From contig SEFA01000005.1 of the NCBI GenBank assembly GCA_004210455.1, positions 51,423-115,422 of the forward strand: a DNA stretch of 64,000 bases, given 5' to 3'. Positions within the stretch are counted from its first letter, which is position 1, and each line of letters begins with the position of its first letter. Source of the DNA: Rubrivivax sp. GTDB lineage: Bacteria > Pseudomonadota > Gammaproteobacteria > Burkholderiales > Burkholderiaceae_C. Position numbers and translations under genes: made by a program. Positions 25,599-34,088 of this stretch are shown piece after piece. Under the pieces are notes generated by a model that was not told the DNA's origin, searched no databases, and saw only the letters and a program-made list of their open reading frames with translations.

Positions 25599-26600
25599 AT
25601 GGGAACGCACAAAGAGCATCACTTCATCCCGCGATTCCTTTTGAGCCGCTGGGAAGGCAACGCAAACGGCCGCCTGTCCGCCATGCGATGGCTGCGGGGC
25701 GACATCTCCGAAAAACGCTACAAGGCGAGGTCTGTTGCGAAGGAGCGCGACCTCTATGCCATCGGCCGCGAGCGTGGGGAACCGAACCAGGTTCTTGAGC
25801 GAGAGTTCATGACGCTGCACGTCGACGAACCCGCGTCGCAGGTTCATCGAGCAATCTTGGACGATCAGCTCAACCGCCTCACCGAACAACAGCAGTACGC
25901 GTGGACGCTCTTTCTGGTGTCGCTGGCCCTACGCGGTCCGGGCACGGTTGCGCATGTGCGCGCTCGTGGCATCGAGGCCCTGGGCGACGAGCTCGACACC
26001 GGGCCCGACGACTTCCTGGATTCGCGCGGTCCGCAGCCCGAGGCAAGCCTCAGGCGCTACGTGGAAAAGAACTCCCCAGACCTGCTCAACGATTTCGGCA
26101 CGCGCTCGCTGCCGACGCTTATCCAGACCTCGGCGCTCAACCGGACGATCTTCGAGGCTTCGTGGGTGACAAGGCGGTTCACTGGCACCTCGGAGCGGCT
26201 GCTCATTGGGGACCGGCCGCTGACGCTGTTCGGCGCGCTCAATGACAACTTTCTGCTGTACCTACCAGTGGCTCCGGACCGGGCCTTCCTGGCGTTCAAC
26301 TCTCGCGAAACGGCCCGCCGCATCGTCAAGAAAGGGGACGTGGTATTCCTGAGGGAATTGAATCGCTTCATGGTCGAGCAGGCAAGCGTCTACGTCTACG
26401 GCACCGATCTCGCGCACAAGCGCTTGTTGCAAGCCCGTCTGGCCAAGGAGGCCGCCGACGCGGGGCTTGGCCTCGGCCCACGCCCGCAACCAGCGGCGGT
26501 CAACGCGGATGCGGGCCTCGCCGCCGCGCTGAACACTCAGAACGCATCAGAAGAGACACCCCGCACTCCAACGAAGGGGCAGCAGTGGCGAAACCCTTGA
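25599..26600 (+). CDS. DUF4238 protein
   Basis: This 333-residue protein starts MGTHKEHHFIPRFLLSRWEG, the hallmark of DUF4238, where paired His residues precede an FIPxFxLxxW motif. The rest is a mixed alpha/beta domain (FEASWVTRRFTGTSERLLIG; YVYGTDLAHKRLL). The family has no established activity, although its His-rich start suggests a metal-dependent hydrolase. It lies 20 bp after the SIR2-like gene, and the HEPN-like gene starts inside its last 16 bp. This makes a co-regulated module likely. Confidence 0.78.
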   Translation: MGTHKEHHFIPRFLLSRWEGNANGRLSAMRWLRGDISEKRYKARSVAKERDLYAIGRERGEPNQVLEREFMTLHVDEPASQVHRAILDDQLNRLTEQQQYAWTLFLVSLALRGPGTVAHVRARGIEALGDELDTGPDDFLDSRGPQPEASLRRYVEKNSPDLLNDFGTRSLPTLIQTSALNRTIFEASWVTRRFTGTSERLLIGDRPLTLFGALNDNFLLYLPVAPDRAFLAFNSRETARRIVKKGDVVFLRELNRFMVEQASVYVYGTDLAHKRLLQARLAKEAADAGLGLGPRPQPAAVNADAGLAAALNTQNASEETPRTPTKGQQWRNP

Positions 26601-27091
26601 TGGGACGTGCACTCCTGTGGGCCACGGCGCTCACGGACTGCCGGGACTGTCTCGATCTGGCGCAGCGGCTGCAGGGCGTTCCGGCAAGTGAGGCTCTGCG
26701 CTCAACCGAAGCGCAGAGCGCGGCGCGGCACCTAATCCGGCTGGCGATCGTGTATTTCGGGCAGCTTTATACGGTCGGCTACGAGGATGGCGCCGCAGTC
26801 GCTTCGAACAAGCAGATGGCGGTGGAACTTGACGCGCTTGAGCGGGAGGCTTTCCCGCATCACGTCGATCTAGCCAAGTTCCAGGCTCTGCGAGACCTCC
26901 TCATGGAACTCCGCCACGGCACGATCGCCCACGCGGACGGAAAAGCTTTCAGCGTCCAGCATGAAAGTAATTCGGCCCGGGCACTGACCCCGCTCCTGGA
27001 CCCCGCGCTACATGACGAGTTCCGCGACTCGTGCGCCAGGCTGATCGTTGCGCTGCTACGCCACGCGGCGACGATCGCTGACGCCCCTTGA
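26585..27091 (+). CDS. HEPN-like protein with an R-x5-H motif
   Basis: The 168-residue, mostly helical protein has LMELRHGTIAHADG, matching the Rx4-6H signature of HEPN ribonucleases and related AbiV/AbiU2-like proteins. The helical context on both sides (HHVDLAKFQALRDLL, RALTPLLDPALHDEFRDSCA) fits a four-helix HEPN fold. The start is a GTG with AGGGG upstream, inside the last 16 bp of the DUF4238 gene. If active it would cleave RNA. It could also be a nucleotide-binding partner without catalysis. Assignment rests on the motif alone. Confidence 0.5.
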   Translation: MAKPLMGRALLWATALTDCRDCLDLAQRLQGVPASEALRSTEAQSAARHLIRLAIVYFGQLYTVGYEDGAAVASNKQMAVELDALEREAFPHHVDLAKFQALRDLLMELRHGTIAHADGKAFSVQHESNSARALTPLLDPALHDEFRDSCARLIVALLRHAATIADAP

Positions 27092-27216
27092 GCTTCCTCC
27101 GCGGTTCGGCGCCGCGGGGGACTGGAAGCTGGAGCATCGCGAGCGGCGCTGCTCGTGCCGCCAAATCCGGAAAACAGGCCTCCGGCCCGGTTTGCAGGCT
27201 CCGTAGCATTTTCCGC

Positions 27217-27663
27217 ATGAGCAAGCCGAACCGCGCCTCGCGCACGACGACCGCCCGTTCCTCCGAGGCCACGCCGCCCCAGGGCGAGCACGCCTACCTC
27301 TGGTATTTCCGCAATGACAGTGCAATCGCTCGCTTGGGAGCGATGCTGGTCAACAACCTCGACAAGATGCCCTGGCGCATGCTCGGGACTATCCTGGTGG
27401 TCTCGATCGTCGGCCAACCGGGTGTGGAACTTGTAGAGCGGTGCACGCGGCGCCTGGTCAGCGCCGAAGCTGTGGCGGTGGAAACCGACCTGTCAAAGAA
27501 GCTGCTCCGTTGTACCGACTCGGCTGCATTCAAGCCGAGCGCGGTGAGGGATTCGCTCCATCGCAAGCTACGGGCCAAGAACTTGGAACGCGAGGGCCTA
27601 TGCGACGCCACATCGCAAGCGTTGCAATCCCATTTGAAAACACTTGAAAAATCAGACACATAG
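27217..27663 (+). CDS. hypothetical protein at the right end of the element
   Basis: This 148-residue protein has a basic, Ser/Thr-rich N-terminus and a possible amphipathic or single membrane segment (WRMLGTILVVSIVGQPGVEL). A charged helical C-terminus follows (SLHRKLRAKNLEREGL). I recognise no family. It is 125 bp downstream of the HEPN-like gene in the same direction and may be the last gene of that module. Starts further upstream are possible but are composed of shadow-like sequence. Confidence 0.45.
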   Translation: MSKPNRASRTTTARSSEATPPQGEHAYLWYFRNDSAIARLGAMLVNNLDKMPWRMLGTILVVSIVGQPGVELVERCTRRLVSAEAVAVETDLSKKLLRCTDSAAFKPSAVRDSLHRKLRAKNLEREGLCDATSQALQSHLKTLEKSDT

Positions 27664-27682
27664 AGCACTTTTGGCGGATTTT

Positions 27683-27793
27683 TCAAGAATCACGGCCAAT
27701 CCTCAGATACGGCGAATGCGCCTGGGCGGCGCCCGCGCACAGCATCAGCGGGGTCAGCCAGAGGCCGATCGTTTGGAACCGGGAGAGGGACAT
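27683..27793 (-). pseudogene. remnant of a secreted-protein gene, truncated after the signal peptide
   Basis: A natural signal peptide (MSLSRFQTIGLWLTPLMLC, then AGAAQAHSPYL) is followed almost at once by RIGRDS and a stop. Nothing of a mature domain remains. The next gene to the left belongs to the integrase-headed region and reads the other way. The simplest explanation is that the original gene lost everything after its signal peptide where the element, or a later deletion, joins the chromosome. Confidence 0.5.
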
Positions 27794-27913
27794 GACGGGG
27801 GAGCCGGGTTGATTCGTTGAACGGACCCGACGCCGGGTCCGCAGGCGGATCGGCACTATAGATGAGAATTCGTCGCAATTGCGAACAATTCGCAAGAACC
27901 GTCATTGCCCTCT

Positions 27914-28276
27914 TCAGGTGCCAGGACTTGCCCCCTTCATCAGCGCATGGCAGCTGTCGCAATGCTTGCGGGTCTGGAAGAGGTAGCGCTTCTCCACCTC
28001 ATAGGCGTGCTTCTGCTGGACTGCGGTGAACACGCACGGCGCGTTGCAGCGCTTGCACCAGTAGAACTCGTCGAAGTAGTGGAGGGTCGCGCCGGGCTCG
28101 TAGGCGCGGGATCGCTTGCTCGCGTCGGACCAGGCCGATTGATCGGCGAGCAGCGCCGAATGCTTCGTCGAATGCCGCCACTTGCCGGCGCAGCGCAGGC
28201 AGACGCCGCCGGTGACGGCGGCGGTCAGCGCGAGGACAGGCGTCTGGCAATTGCGGCAGGCGGGACGGGTGGACAT
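27914..28276 (-). CDS. zinc-ribbon protein
   Basis: This 120-residue cytosolic protein has three cysteine pairs: CRNCQTPVL and CLRCAGKW near the N-terminus, WCKRCNAPCVF in the middle, and HCDSCHALM at the end. The central FYWCKRCNAPCVFTAVQQKH pattern is that of the probable zinc-ribbon family found widely in proteobacteria, function unknown. The ATG at 28276 (MSTRPACRNC) is preferred over an upstream frame extension. It is 91 bp from the end of the DUF6055 gene on the same strand. Confidence 0.7.
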   Translation of the reverse strand: MSTRPACRNCQTPVLALTAAVTGGVCLRCAGKWRHSTKHSALLADQSAWSDASKRSRAYEPGATLHYFDEFYWCKRCNAPCVFTAVQQKHAYEVEKRYLFQTRKHCDSCHALMKGASPGT

Positions 28277-28368
28277 TCCAGGATGCTTCAAGACCCGCCG
28301 CAATGATCCGGCCGTGCCGGGTTCAGCAGGGCGGCGGGTGTCTGGCGCCGGAGTATTCCATCAGCCCG

Positions 28369-30582
28369 TCAGGGCCGCCAGGTCAGCGGCGTCTTCGCAT
28401 TGATGTCAGTCGCCGATCCCACCTTGGAGGTCGCATCGACGAATCCCGACCGGCTGCCGGCGCTCAGGTTGAGTCCGATGCCGCGGTATTCCACATCGCC
28501 ATGGAGATCCAGCGTGCCCGAGGCCCCCTGCCCGGACTCGAAGAAGCCCAGCGGGTAGAACGTGGTGCGCACCTGCGCCGAGCCGGACACGGTGAAGCTG
28601 TTGTTGCCCCAGGGACTGCCCGTCACGCCGATCACGCTCAGCCCGCCCACCGTGCCGCCGGTGACGGCGCCGTTGGCGATGATGGCCTGGTCCTCGATGC
28701 GCGCGCTGCCCGTGGCCCGGCCGCCCGTCAGGATCGTCGCGTACGGTCCGACGTAGACCGTCGCGGGCGTGCTGGTCGGTGCGCAGCCGCCGCCGTTGAC
28801 ATGGCGCAGCGTCCCCGTCGGACACGCGTCGCGCGCGCCGTTCTGGAAACCTTGCGGCCAGGCATTGGCGAGCTCGATCATGTACGGGTAGCGCCAGATC
28901 GTTTCGTAGGCCTGGTCCCACACCACCGTCTTGAACACCGACGGCGTCGCCGCCACCACGAGGAACAGCGGCTCACCCGGATTCACCTTGAAGGTCAGGT
29001 CCGCGTCCAGCCCCTTCTGCAGTGCGCTGTATCGCGCCGAGGTGTACTGCGTGTTGGTCGCGACCAGACCCCAGCGGAAATCGGCGTCCGACCCGGCCTG
29101 GTTCACGCCGCGGAACTTCACCGTCACCGTTCCCGCGCCGCTGGTGGGGTACAGGCGCACGACGTTGTAGCCGAAGCGCTGCGGCGCGCCGTAGAAGGGC
29201 GAGGCGAAGCGGCGGTTCGTCGTCCAGTCGGCGTCGAGCGCCTCGAGCGGCATCAACCGGCGCATGCGCTCGGCCTTGTCGGTCAGCGTGATGTTGCCGT
29301 AGGTGTTGCGGAAGGTCTCCGGCGTGGCCTTGTAATCCCACACGACGTTGTGCATCGCCCAGTCGCCGATGAAGTCGTTCAGCTGCGGCAAGGTCCAGCC
29401 GCGCGACTTCTGGAGGTTGGTCAGCGGATCGGCGCCGCTGGTGGTCCAGATCTGCGTGACCGCGCCGGGGCCGTACTTGTCCTTGAGGAACTCCATGAAC
29501 TGCCAGTTGCAGTAGCGGTCGCGGGTGGAGCCGAGGTACAGGTGCGGCGCATTCGGCAGCATCTCGGAGCAGTGCGCGTTGCCCTGGTACTCCGGCAGCT
29601 GATGCGGGGTGAAGTTGGCGTGGCTCTCGAAGATCCAGCCGCAGGTGTTCGACTGGTTGCAGGCCATGCCCCCGTTGTTGGCGGCCCAGGACTGCCAGCC
29701 GTGCGTGAACTCGTGCGTCAGGCCCCAGTGGTCCTTCAGCGCGGCCGGCGCGATCCACATGCCCAGGTGCAGGGCGCGCGCGCTGTCGACCCAGGCGCCC
29801 CCGGTCAGTCCCCAATTGGAATGGATGTGGATGGCCGGCTTGATCTTGTCCGTCTTGTTGAAGAACGGCTCGGGCATCAGCAGGTTCGAATTGAACAGGT
29901 TTTCCCACACCGTGTTCTCGAGCGTATTGACTGCGAGGGTCAGGTCAGCGTCCGAGATCACCTCGTCCGAATAGAACGCGAAGTGCGCGGATTCCTTGAC
30001 GAGCTTGAAGGCGGCCTGCTCGGGATTGGGACCTCCCGCGCGCCAGGTGCCGGGCGTCACGGTGGGCTTCTCCGTGGCTCCGGGGGCGGCCCAGGTCGTC
30101 AGCGTGGAACCCTGGTCGACCGTTGCCGGTGATGGAGCCGGTGATGGAGCTGGAGCCGGTGATGGAGCCGGAGCCGGTGATGGAGCTGGAGCCGGTGATG
30201 GAGCTGGAGCCGGAGCCGGAGCCGGAGCTGGAGCCGGCGAAGGGGCCGGTGACGGCGCAGGTGATGGGGCGGGAGCCGGAGATGGTGCCGGCGCCGGGGC
30301 GGACGCCACCGGCCCGATCGCACAGGCCTTGCGCTTGCCGACGACGGGATCGCCGAAGGTCGCGTTGTTGCAATTGATCCTGCCTGAGGCGGTCCGCTGC
30401 ACCCATTTGCCCTGAGTGCCATAAGACACCTGGCGCGGCTTGGACCCGACGGCGCAGACGGCTCCTTCATTGGCGCAGAACGTATAGCCAGTCGGCCAAT
30501 TCGCGCCGTACGCGTGGCTACCCCACAGGCCGGTCGACATCGTCACCGCCGCGGCAATGATCAATCGTTTCGTCATTCTCAT
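28369..30582 (-). CDS. secreted DUF6055 metallopeptidase-like protein
   Basis: This 737-residue exported protein has a signal peptide (RLIIAAAVTMSTGLWGSHAYG). A Cys-containing module follows (YTFCANEGAVCAVG, RINCNNATFGDP) of the type seen on secreted bacterial hydrolases. A long Ala/Pro/Ser linker comes next, and then the DUF6055 domain with a zinc-peptidase HExxH (GLTHEFTHGWQSW) and SNWGLTGGAWVDS. A C-terminal beta-rich region with VYVGPYATILTGGRATGSA may bind polymer. The activity is unproven, but HEFTH implies a metal-dependent protease. It stands alone, divergent from the ynfA-like gene. Confidence 0.82.
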   Translation of the reverse strand: MRMTKRLIIAAAVTMSTGLWGSHAYGANWPTGYTFCANEGAVCAVGSKPRQVSYGTQGKWVQRTASGRINCNNATFGDPVVGKRKACAIGPVASAPAPAPSPAPAPSPAPSPAPSPAPAPAPAPAPAPSPAPAPSPAPAPSPAPAPSPAPSPATVDQGSTLTTWAAPGATEKPTVTPGTWRAGGPNPEQAAFKLVKESAHFAFYSDEVISDADLTLAVNTLENTVWENLFNSNLLMPEPFFNKTDKIKPAIHIHSNWGLTGGAWVDSARALHLGMWIAPAALKDHWGLTHEFTHGWQSWAANNGGMACNQSNTCGWIFESHANFTPHQLPEYQGNAHCSEMLPNAPHLYLGSTRDRYCNWQFMEFLKDKYGPGAVTQIWTTSGADPLTNLQKSRGWTLPQLNDFIGDWAMHNVVWDYKATPETFRNTYGNITLTDKAERMRRLMPLEALDADWTTNRRFASPFYGAPQRFGYNVVRLYPTSGAGTVTVKFRGVNQAGSDADFRWGLVATNTQYTSARYSALQKGLDADLTFKVNPGEPLFLVVAATPSVFKTVVWDQAYETIWRYPYMIELANAWPQGFQNGARDACPTGTLRHVNGGGCAPTSTPATVYVGPYATILTGGRATGSARIEDQAIIANGAVTGGTVGGLSVIGVTGSPWGNNSFTVSGSAQVRTTFYPLGFFESGQGASGTLDLHGDVEYRGIGLNLSAGSRSGFVDATSKVGSATDINAKTPLTWRP
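30126..30290. repeat. tandem GATGGAGCC-type repeats encoding an Ala/Pro/Ser linker
   Basis: Short units such as GGTGATGGAGCC and GGAGCCGGAGCC recur for roughly 165 bp with shifting phase. They encode (Ala-Pro)n and (Ser-Pro-Ala-Pro)n in the DUF6055 protein. All visible unit changes keep the reading frame. Such hexanucleotide-based arrays can change length by slippage, so the spacing between the two domains could vary between strains. Confidence 0.8.
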
Positions 30583-30790
30583 CTCTCCCTGACAAGTGAC
30601 TTGATTCTAGAAATCCGATTTCCTTTCGCGGCAATGGAAACGTTCCAAACCATTTCCGAATGGGAGATTGACGTCGAGCAAACGCCGCACTGCCGATGAA
30701 CGTGGCGCAGACACTCTGCAGAAACTCACCTGGCGTTACATCAAGGCGTCGCTGCGGAGCGCGCGATCCGGAGGATGAAACAATCCGGCC

Positions 30791-31123
30791 ATGGACATGC
30801 TTCGCACCCTCGCCCTGTTCGTGCTGACCGCCCTCGCCGAGATCGTGGGCTGCTACCTCCCCTACCTCTGGCTGAAACAGGGCAAGCCGGTCTGGCTGCT
30901 CATCCCGGCGGCCGGGAGCCTGGCGCTGTTCGCGTGGCTGCTCACGCTGCACCCCACGGCCGCCGGACGCGTCTACGCGGCCTACGGCGGCGTGTACATC
31001 GGCGTGGCGGTGATCTGGCTGATGGTGGTCGACAAGATCAAACCGACCGGGACCGATTGGCTCGGCGTGGGCGTCAGCCTGATCGGGATGGCGATCATCA
31101 TGTTCGGGCGACGTTCGAGTTGA
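30791..31123 (+). CDS. YnfA family (UPF0060) membrane protein
   Basis: This 110-residue inner-membrane protein has four transmembrane helices and the family core [20 protein letters not shown], plus [20 protein letters not shown]. YnfA proteins resemble small multidrug-resistance transporters and have been linked to drug efflux in enterobacteria; the physiological role is otherwise open. The frame is open 5' of the chosen ATG, which has a GGAGG-containing stretch upstream. It stands alone, 39 bp upstream of a DUF4259 gene in the same direction. Confidence 0.9.
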   Translation: MDMLRTLALFVLTALAEIVGCYLPYLWLKQGKPVWLLIPAAGSLALFAWLLTLHPTAAGRVYAAYGGVYIGVAVIWLMVVDKIKPTGTDWLGVGVSLIGMAIIMFGRRSS

Positions 31124-31162
31124 TATCCTGCCGCGCCCGTCATTCAAACACACAGGAAGAAG

Positions 31163-31636
31163 ATGCATCGCCGAGCCCTCCTCATCAGCCTGGCCGCCGT
31201 GCTGGCCCACCAGACGGCACACGCTGGCGCTTGGGACCATGGCAGCTTCGACAACGACGGCGCACTCGATTGGCTTGGCGCGTTCCTCGCGAGGCCGTCC
31301 GCCGCGTCCGTGGAAGCTGCGCTCAATGCAGCACTGAGGACCGGACCGCTGGAGTCGCCGGAAGGCGAGTCGGCGATGGCGGCTGCGGAGGTCGTCGCGG
31401 CCGCCCTGGGAAAGCCGGCCCAGAACCTCCCGAAGGAATTGGCCGCGTGGCTTCAGCGCGCGGATCGCGCGCACTACCAGAAGCTAAAGAAGCTTGCGGG
31501 ACGCGCGGTGAACGCCGTCGTTTCGGGCAGTCAGTCCGAGCTGCGGGAGCTCTGGCGCGAAGATCAAAAGACCTTCCCCCTGTGGCAAGCCAACGGCTTC
31601 GACCTGCTTGCGCGACTGGGCGAGCCGAAGAACTGA
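31163..31636 (+). CDS. secreted DUF4259 protein
   Basis: This 157-residue protein has a signal peptide (RRALLISLAAVLAHQTAHA) and then GAWDHGSFDNDGALDWLGAF, the diagnostic start of DUF4259. The remainder is helical (SAAAEVVAAALG-like segments and YQKLKKLAGRAVNAVVSGS). DUF4259 proteins are usually cytosolic and unannotated; an exported version is less usual. There is no catalytic motif. AGGAAGAAG precedes the ATG as ribosome binding site. Confidence 0.78.
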   Translation: MHRRALLISLAAVLAHQTAHAGAWDHGSFDNDGALDWLGAFLARPSAASVEAALNAALRTGPLESPEGESAMAAAEVVAAALGKPAQNLPKELAAWLQRADRAHYQKLKKLAGRAVNAVVSGSQSELRELWREDQKTFPLWQANGFDLLARLGEPKN

Positions 31637-31660
31637 GACGTTTCGCGCACGACGTCGTTG

Positions 31661-32059
31661 TCAACTCTTGGAAATCCCAGCGAGGGATGAGCTTCCGATC
31701 GCGAGCACACACAGGATCACGAGGGTCCCGAGCGCGACGATCAACCAGCGACGGGTGGGCCCATAGAGCATCGGCGACCTGTGCTCGATCTCGCGTTGCT
31801 CTTGTGCGGTGGCCTTCCAGGCGCGCCATGCCATCAGCGGCGCGGCGGCGATCGCGACGACGCCGAACACCCAGCCGACAGCCACTGCCGCCCAGAACGA
31901 CACCGGATGACGACTTGCGCTGAAGACCGTTCCCCGATGGCTGTAGCTTCCGGTCGCAAAGATGTCCAACGAGAAATAGACCATCATCAGACCCGAGCCC
32001 AGGGTGAGCAGGGCCCCAAGGACGGACAGAACGGTGAAGCGAAAGCGGGAGAGCGTCAT
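31661..32059 (-). CDS. small integral membrane protein
   Basis: The 132-residue product has three hydrophobic spans (FTVLSVLGALLTLGSGLMM; FWAAVAVGWVFGVVAIAAA; WLIVALGTLVILCVLAIGS) and a charged cytosolic loop (RAWKATAQEQREIEH). The layout is loosely DUF3592-like, but I would not assign a family. It converges with the DUF4259 gene, 24 bp apart. Confidence 0.6.
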   Translation of the reverse strand: MTLSRFRFTVLSVLGALLTLGSGLMMVYFSLDIFATGSYSHRGTVFSASRHPVSFWAAVAVGWVFGVVAIAAAPLMAWRAWKATAQEQREIEHRSPMLYGPTRRWLIVALGTLVILCVLAIGSSSLAGISKS

Positions 32060-32271
32060 GGTGGAGAGTGCTTCAGCGCATCTTCGACGGAACGTTTGTG
32101 ACGCTGCGCCGCCATCGAATCAGTGAAGGGAACCGTCTTTGCAATTGGGGCTTCCGAGATCTCGGGCGCCGCGCGGAATCGTAATCGCACGCCACCGCGC
32201 GACCGCCCCATGACTTCCCGGAACGCCCTCTTCCGCGGTGGCAAACTGCGCCGACTTGTTCAGGAGGGCGC

Positions 32272-34086
32272 ATGGGTTTTGTGACGACGCGCGACTTGGC
32301 GCGCGACTACGACGTCATCGTCGTCGGCTCGGGCGCTGGCGGCGGCCAGACGGCCTACACGCTGGCGCTGGAAGGCGTGAAGGTGCTGATGCTGGAAGCC
32401 GGCCGGTACTACGACTTCCGCACCGAGACGCCGATGTTCCAGACCTCGCACGACGCCCCGCTGCGCGGCGCCAGCACGCCGGACAAGGCTTTCGGGTTCT
32501 ACGACGCGACGGTGGACGGCGGCTGGCAGGTGCCGGGAGAACCCTACACGCAGGCCTCCGACAACGAGGAACAACGCTTCGAGTGGTGGCGCGCCCGCAT
32601 GCTGGGCGGCCGCACCAACCACTGGGGCCGCATCTCGCTGCGCAATGGCCCCTATGACTTCAAGCCCCACACGCGAGACGGCCTGGGCTTCGACTGGCCC
32701 ATCGACTATCAAGACCTGGCCCCCTACTACGACAAGGTCGAGATGCTGGTGGGCATCTACGGCACCAACGAGGGTCTGGAGAACACCCCCGACTCGCCCG
32801 AGGGCTGTCTGCTGCCCGCCCCCGCCGCGCGCGTGGGGGAACGCCTGGTCGCCCAGCGCGCCGGCAAGCTCGGCATCCCGGTGGTGCCCATCCACCGCGC
32901 GGTGCTGACCGCCAAGCTCGACGACGCCCGCATCCCCGCCCTGCTCCATCCCGGCAACCCGCGCGCGCAGGCGCTGGTCGCGCAGTCCATGCGCGAACGG
33001 GCCGCCTGCTTCTGGGCCACGCCCTGCTCGCGCGGCTGCTCCATCGGCGCGACCTACCAGAGCCCCGCGGTGCATCTGCCGCCGGCGATCGCCAGCGGCA
33101 ACCTCGATGTGCTCTGTGACGCGATGGTCTACGAGGTCACCACCCGCAACGGCAAGGCCAGCGGCGTGCGCTTCATCGACCGCAAGACGGGCAAGCACAT
33201 CGAAGCGAAGGCCCGCGCCGTGGTGCTGTCCGCCAGCGCCTGCGAATCGGCGCGCATCCTGCTGAACAGCAGGACCAGCGCGTATCCGCAGGGGCTGGCC
33301 AACAGCAGCGGCAAGGTCGGCAAGTACGTGATGGACACCGTCGGCAGCGACCTGGCCGGCCAGGTGCCGCTGCTCGAGAACCTGCCGCCGCACAACGAGG
33401 ACGGCGCCGGCGGTTCGCACATGTACGCGCCCTGGTGGCTCTACGGCAAGCAGGGCGCGCGCTGGGCCGAGCAGGGTCTGGGCTTCCCCCGCGGGTATCA
33501 CATCGAGATGGGCACCGGCCGCCGCATGCCCGGCGCCGGCACCGGCGCGGGCCTGGAGTGGCTGACGAAGGGCAGCTACGGCGCGAAGTTCAAGCAGGAC
33601 GTGCGCCGGACCTACGGATCGTTCGTGTACTTCGCCGGCCGCGGCGAGATGATCCCCAACGAGCAGTCGTTCTGCGAGATCGACCCGACGACCAAGGACC
33701 GCTTCGGCATTCCGGTGCTGCGCTTCCACTGGCAGTGGTCGGAGCACGAGACCCGCCAGGCCGCGCACATGCAGAAGACCTTCGCGGAGATCGTCGGCGC
33801 CATGGGCGGCAAGGTGCTCGACGGCGGCCCGGAGCTGGACGGCCGCAAGGCGATCGCCCCCGGCGGCTACATCATCCACGAGGTGGGCGGCGCCATCATG
33901 GGCGCGGACCGCAGGAGCTCCGTCACCAACGGCTGGGGCCAGACCTGGGACGTGCCCAACCTGTTCCTGTCCGACGGGGCGCCCTTCGCCTCCAACGCCG
34001 ACAAGAATCCGACGCTGACCATCATGGCGCTGGCCTGGCGCCAGGCCGACCACATCGTCGACCGCTTCCGCAAGAAGGAGCTCTGA
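32272..34086 (+). CDS. GMC-family FAD-dependent oxidoreductase
   Basis: This 604-residue flavoenzyme has the dinucleotide-binding start YDVIVVGSGAGGGQTAYTLA, then MLEAGR. The GMC C-terminal region is GWGQTWDVPNLFLSDGAPF with NPTLTIMALAWRQA. It is the large catalytic subunit of a glucose/gluconate dehydrogenase-like or glycoside 3-dehydrogenase complex. A small-subunit gene starts 2 bp after it, then a DUF1080 gene. The set fits oxidation of a sugar at C3 followed by cleavage of the 3-keto product. No twin-arginine signal is seen on this subunit. A cytochrome c partner is not encoded next to it. Confidence 0.9.
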   Translation: MGFVTTRDLARDYDVIVVGSGAGGGQTAYTLALEGVKVLMLEAGRYYDFRTETPMFQTSHDAPLRGASTPDKAFGFYDATVDGGWQVPGEPYTQASDNEEQRFEWWRARMLGGRTNHWGRISLRNGPYDFKPHTRDGLGFDWPIDYQDLAPYYDKVEMLVGIYGTNEGLENTPDSPEGCLLPAPAARVGERLVAQRAGKLGIPVVPIHRAVLTAKLDDARIPALLHPGNPRAQALVAQSMRERAACFWATPCSRGCSIGATYQSPAVHLPPAIASGNLDVLCDAMVYEVTTRNGKASGVRFIDRKTGKHIEAKARAVVLSASACESARILLNSRTSAYPQGLANSSGKVGKYVMDTVGSDLAGQVPLLENLPPHNEDGAGGSHMYAPWWLYGKQGARWAEQGLGFPRGYHIEMGTGRRMPGAGTGAGLEWLTKGSYGAKFKQDVRRTYGSFVYFAGRGEMIPNEQSFCEIDPTTKDRFGIPVLRFHWQWSEHETRQAAHMQKTFAEIVGAMGGKVLDGGPELDGRKAIAPGGYIIHEVGGAIMGADRRSSVTNGWGQTWDVPNLFLSDGAPFASNADKNPTLTIMALAWRQADHIVDRFRKKEL

Positions 34087-34088
34087 GC

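Noticed and set aside
28303..30132. 609-codon plus-strand open frame opposite the DUF6055 gene
   Set aside because: Arg/Gly/Ala/His-biased sequence fully antisense to a recognised secreted protein with signal peptide and HExxH.
30126..30290. CRISPR-like array
   Set aside because: The repeats are contiguous short coding units with no spacers; no cas gene is present.
32260..34053. 597-codon minus-strand open frame opposite the GMC oxidoreductase
   Set aside because: Antisense shadow; the plus strand carries the FAD-binding and GMC motifs.
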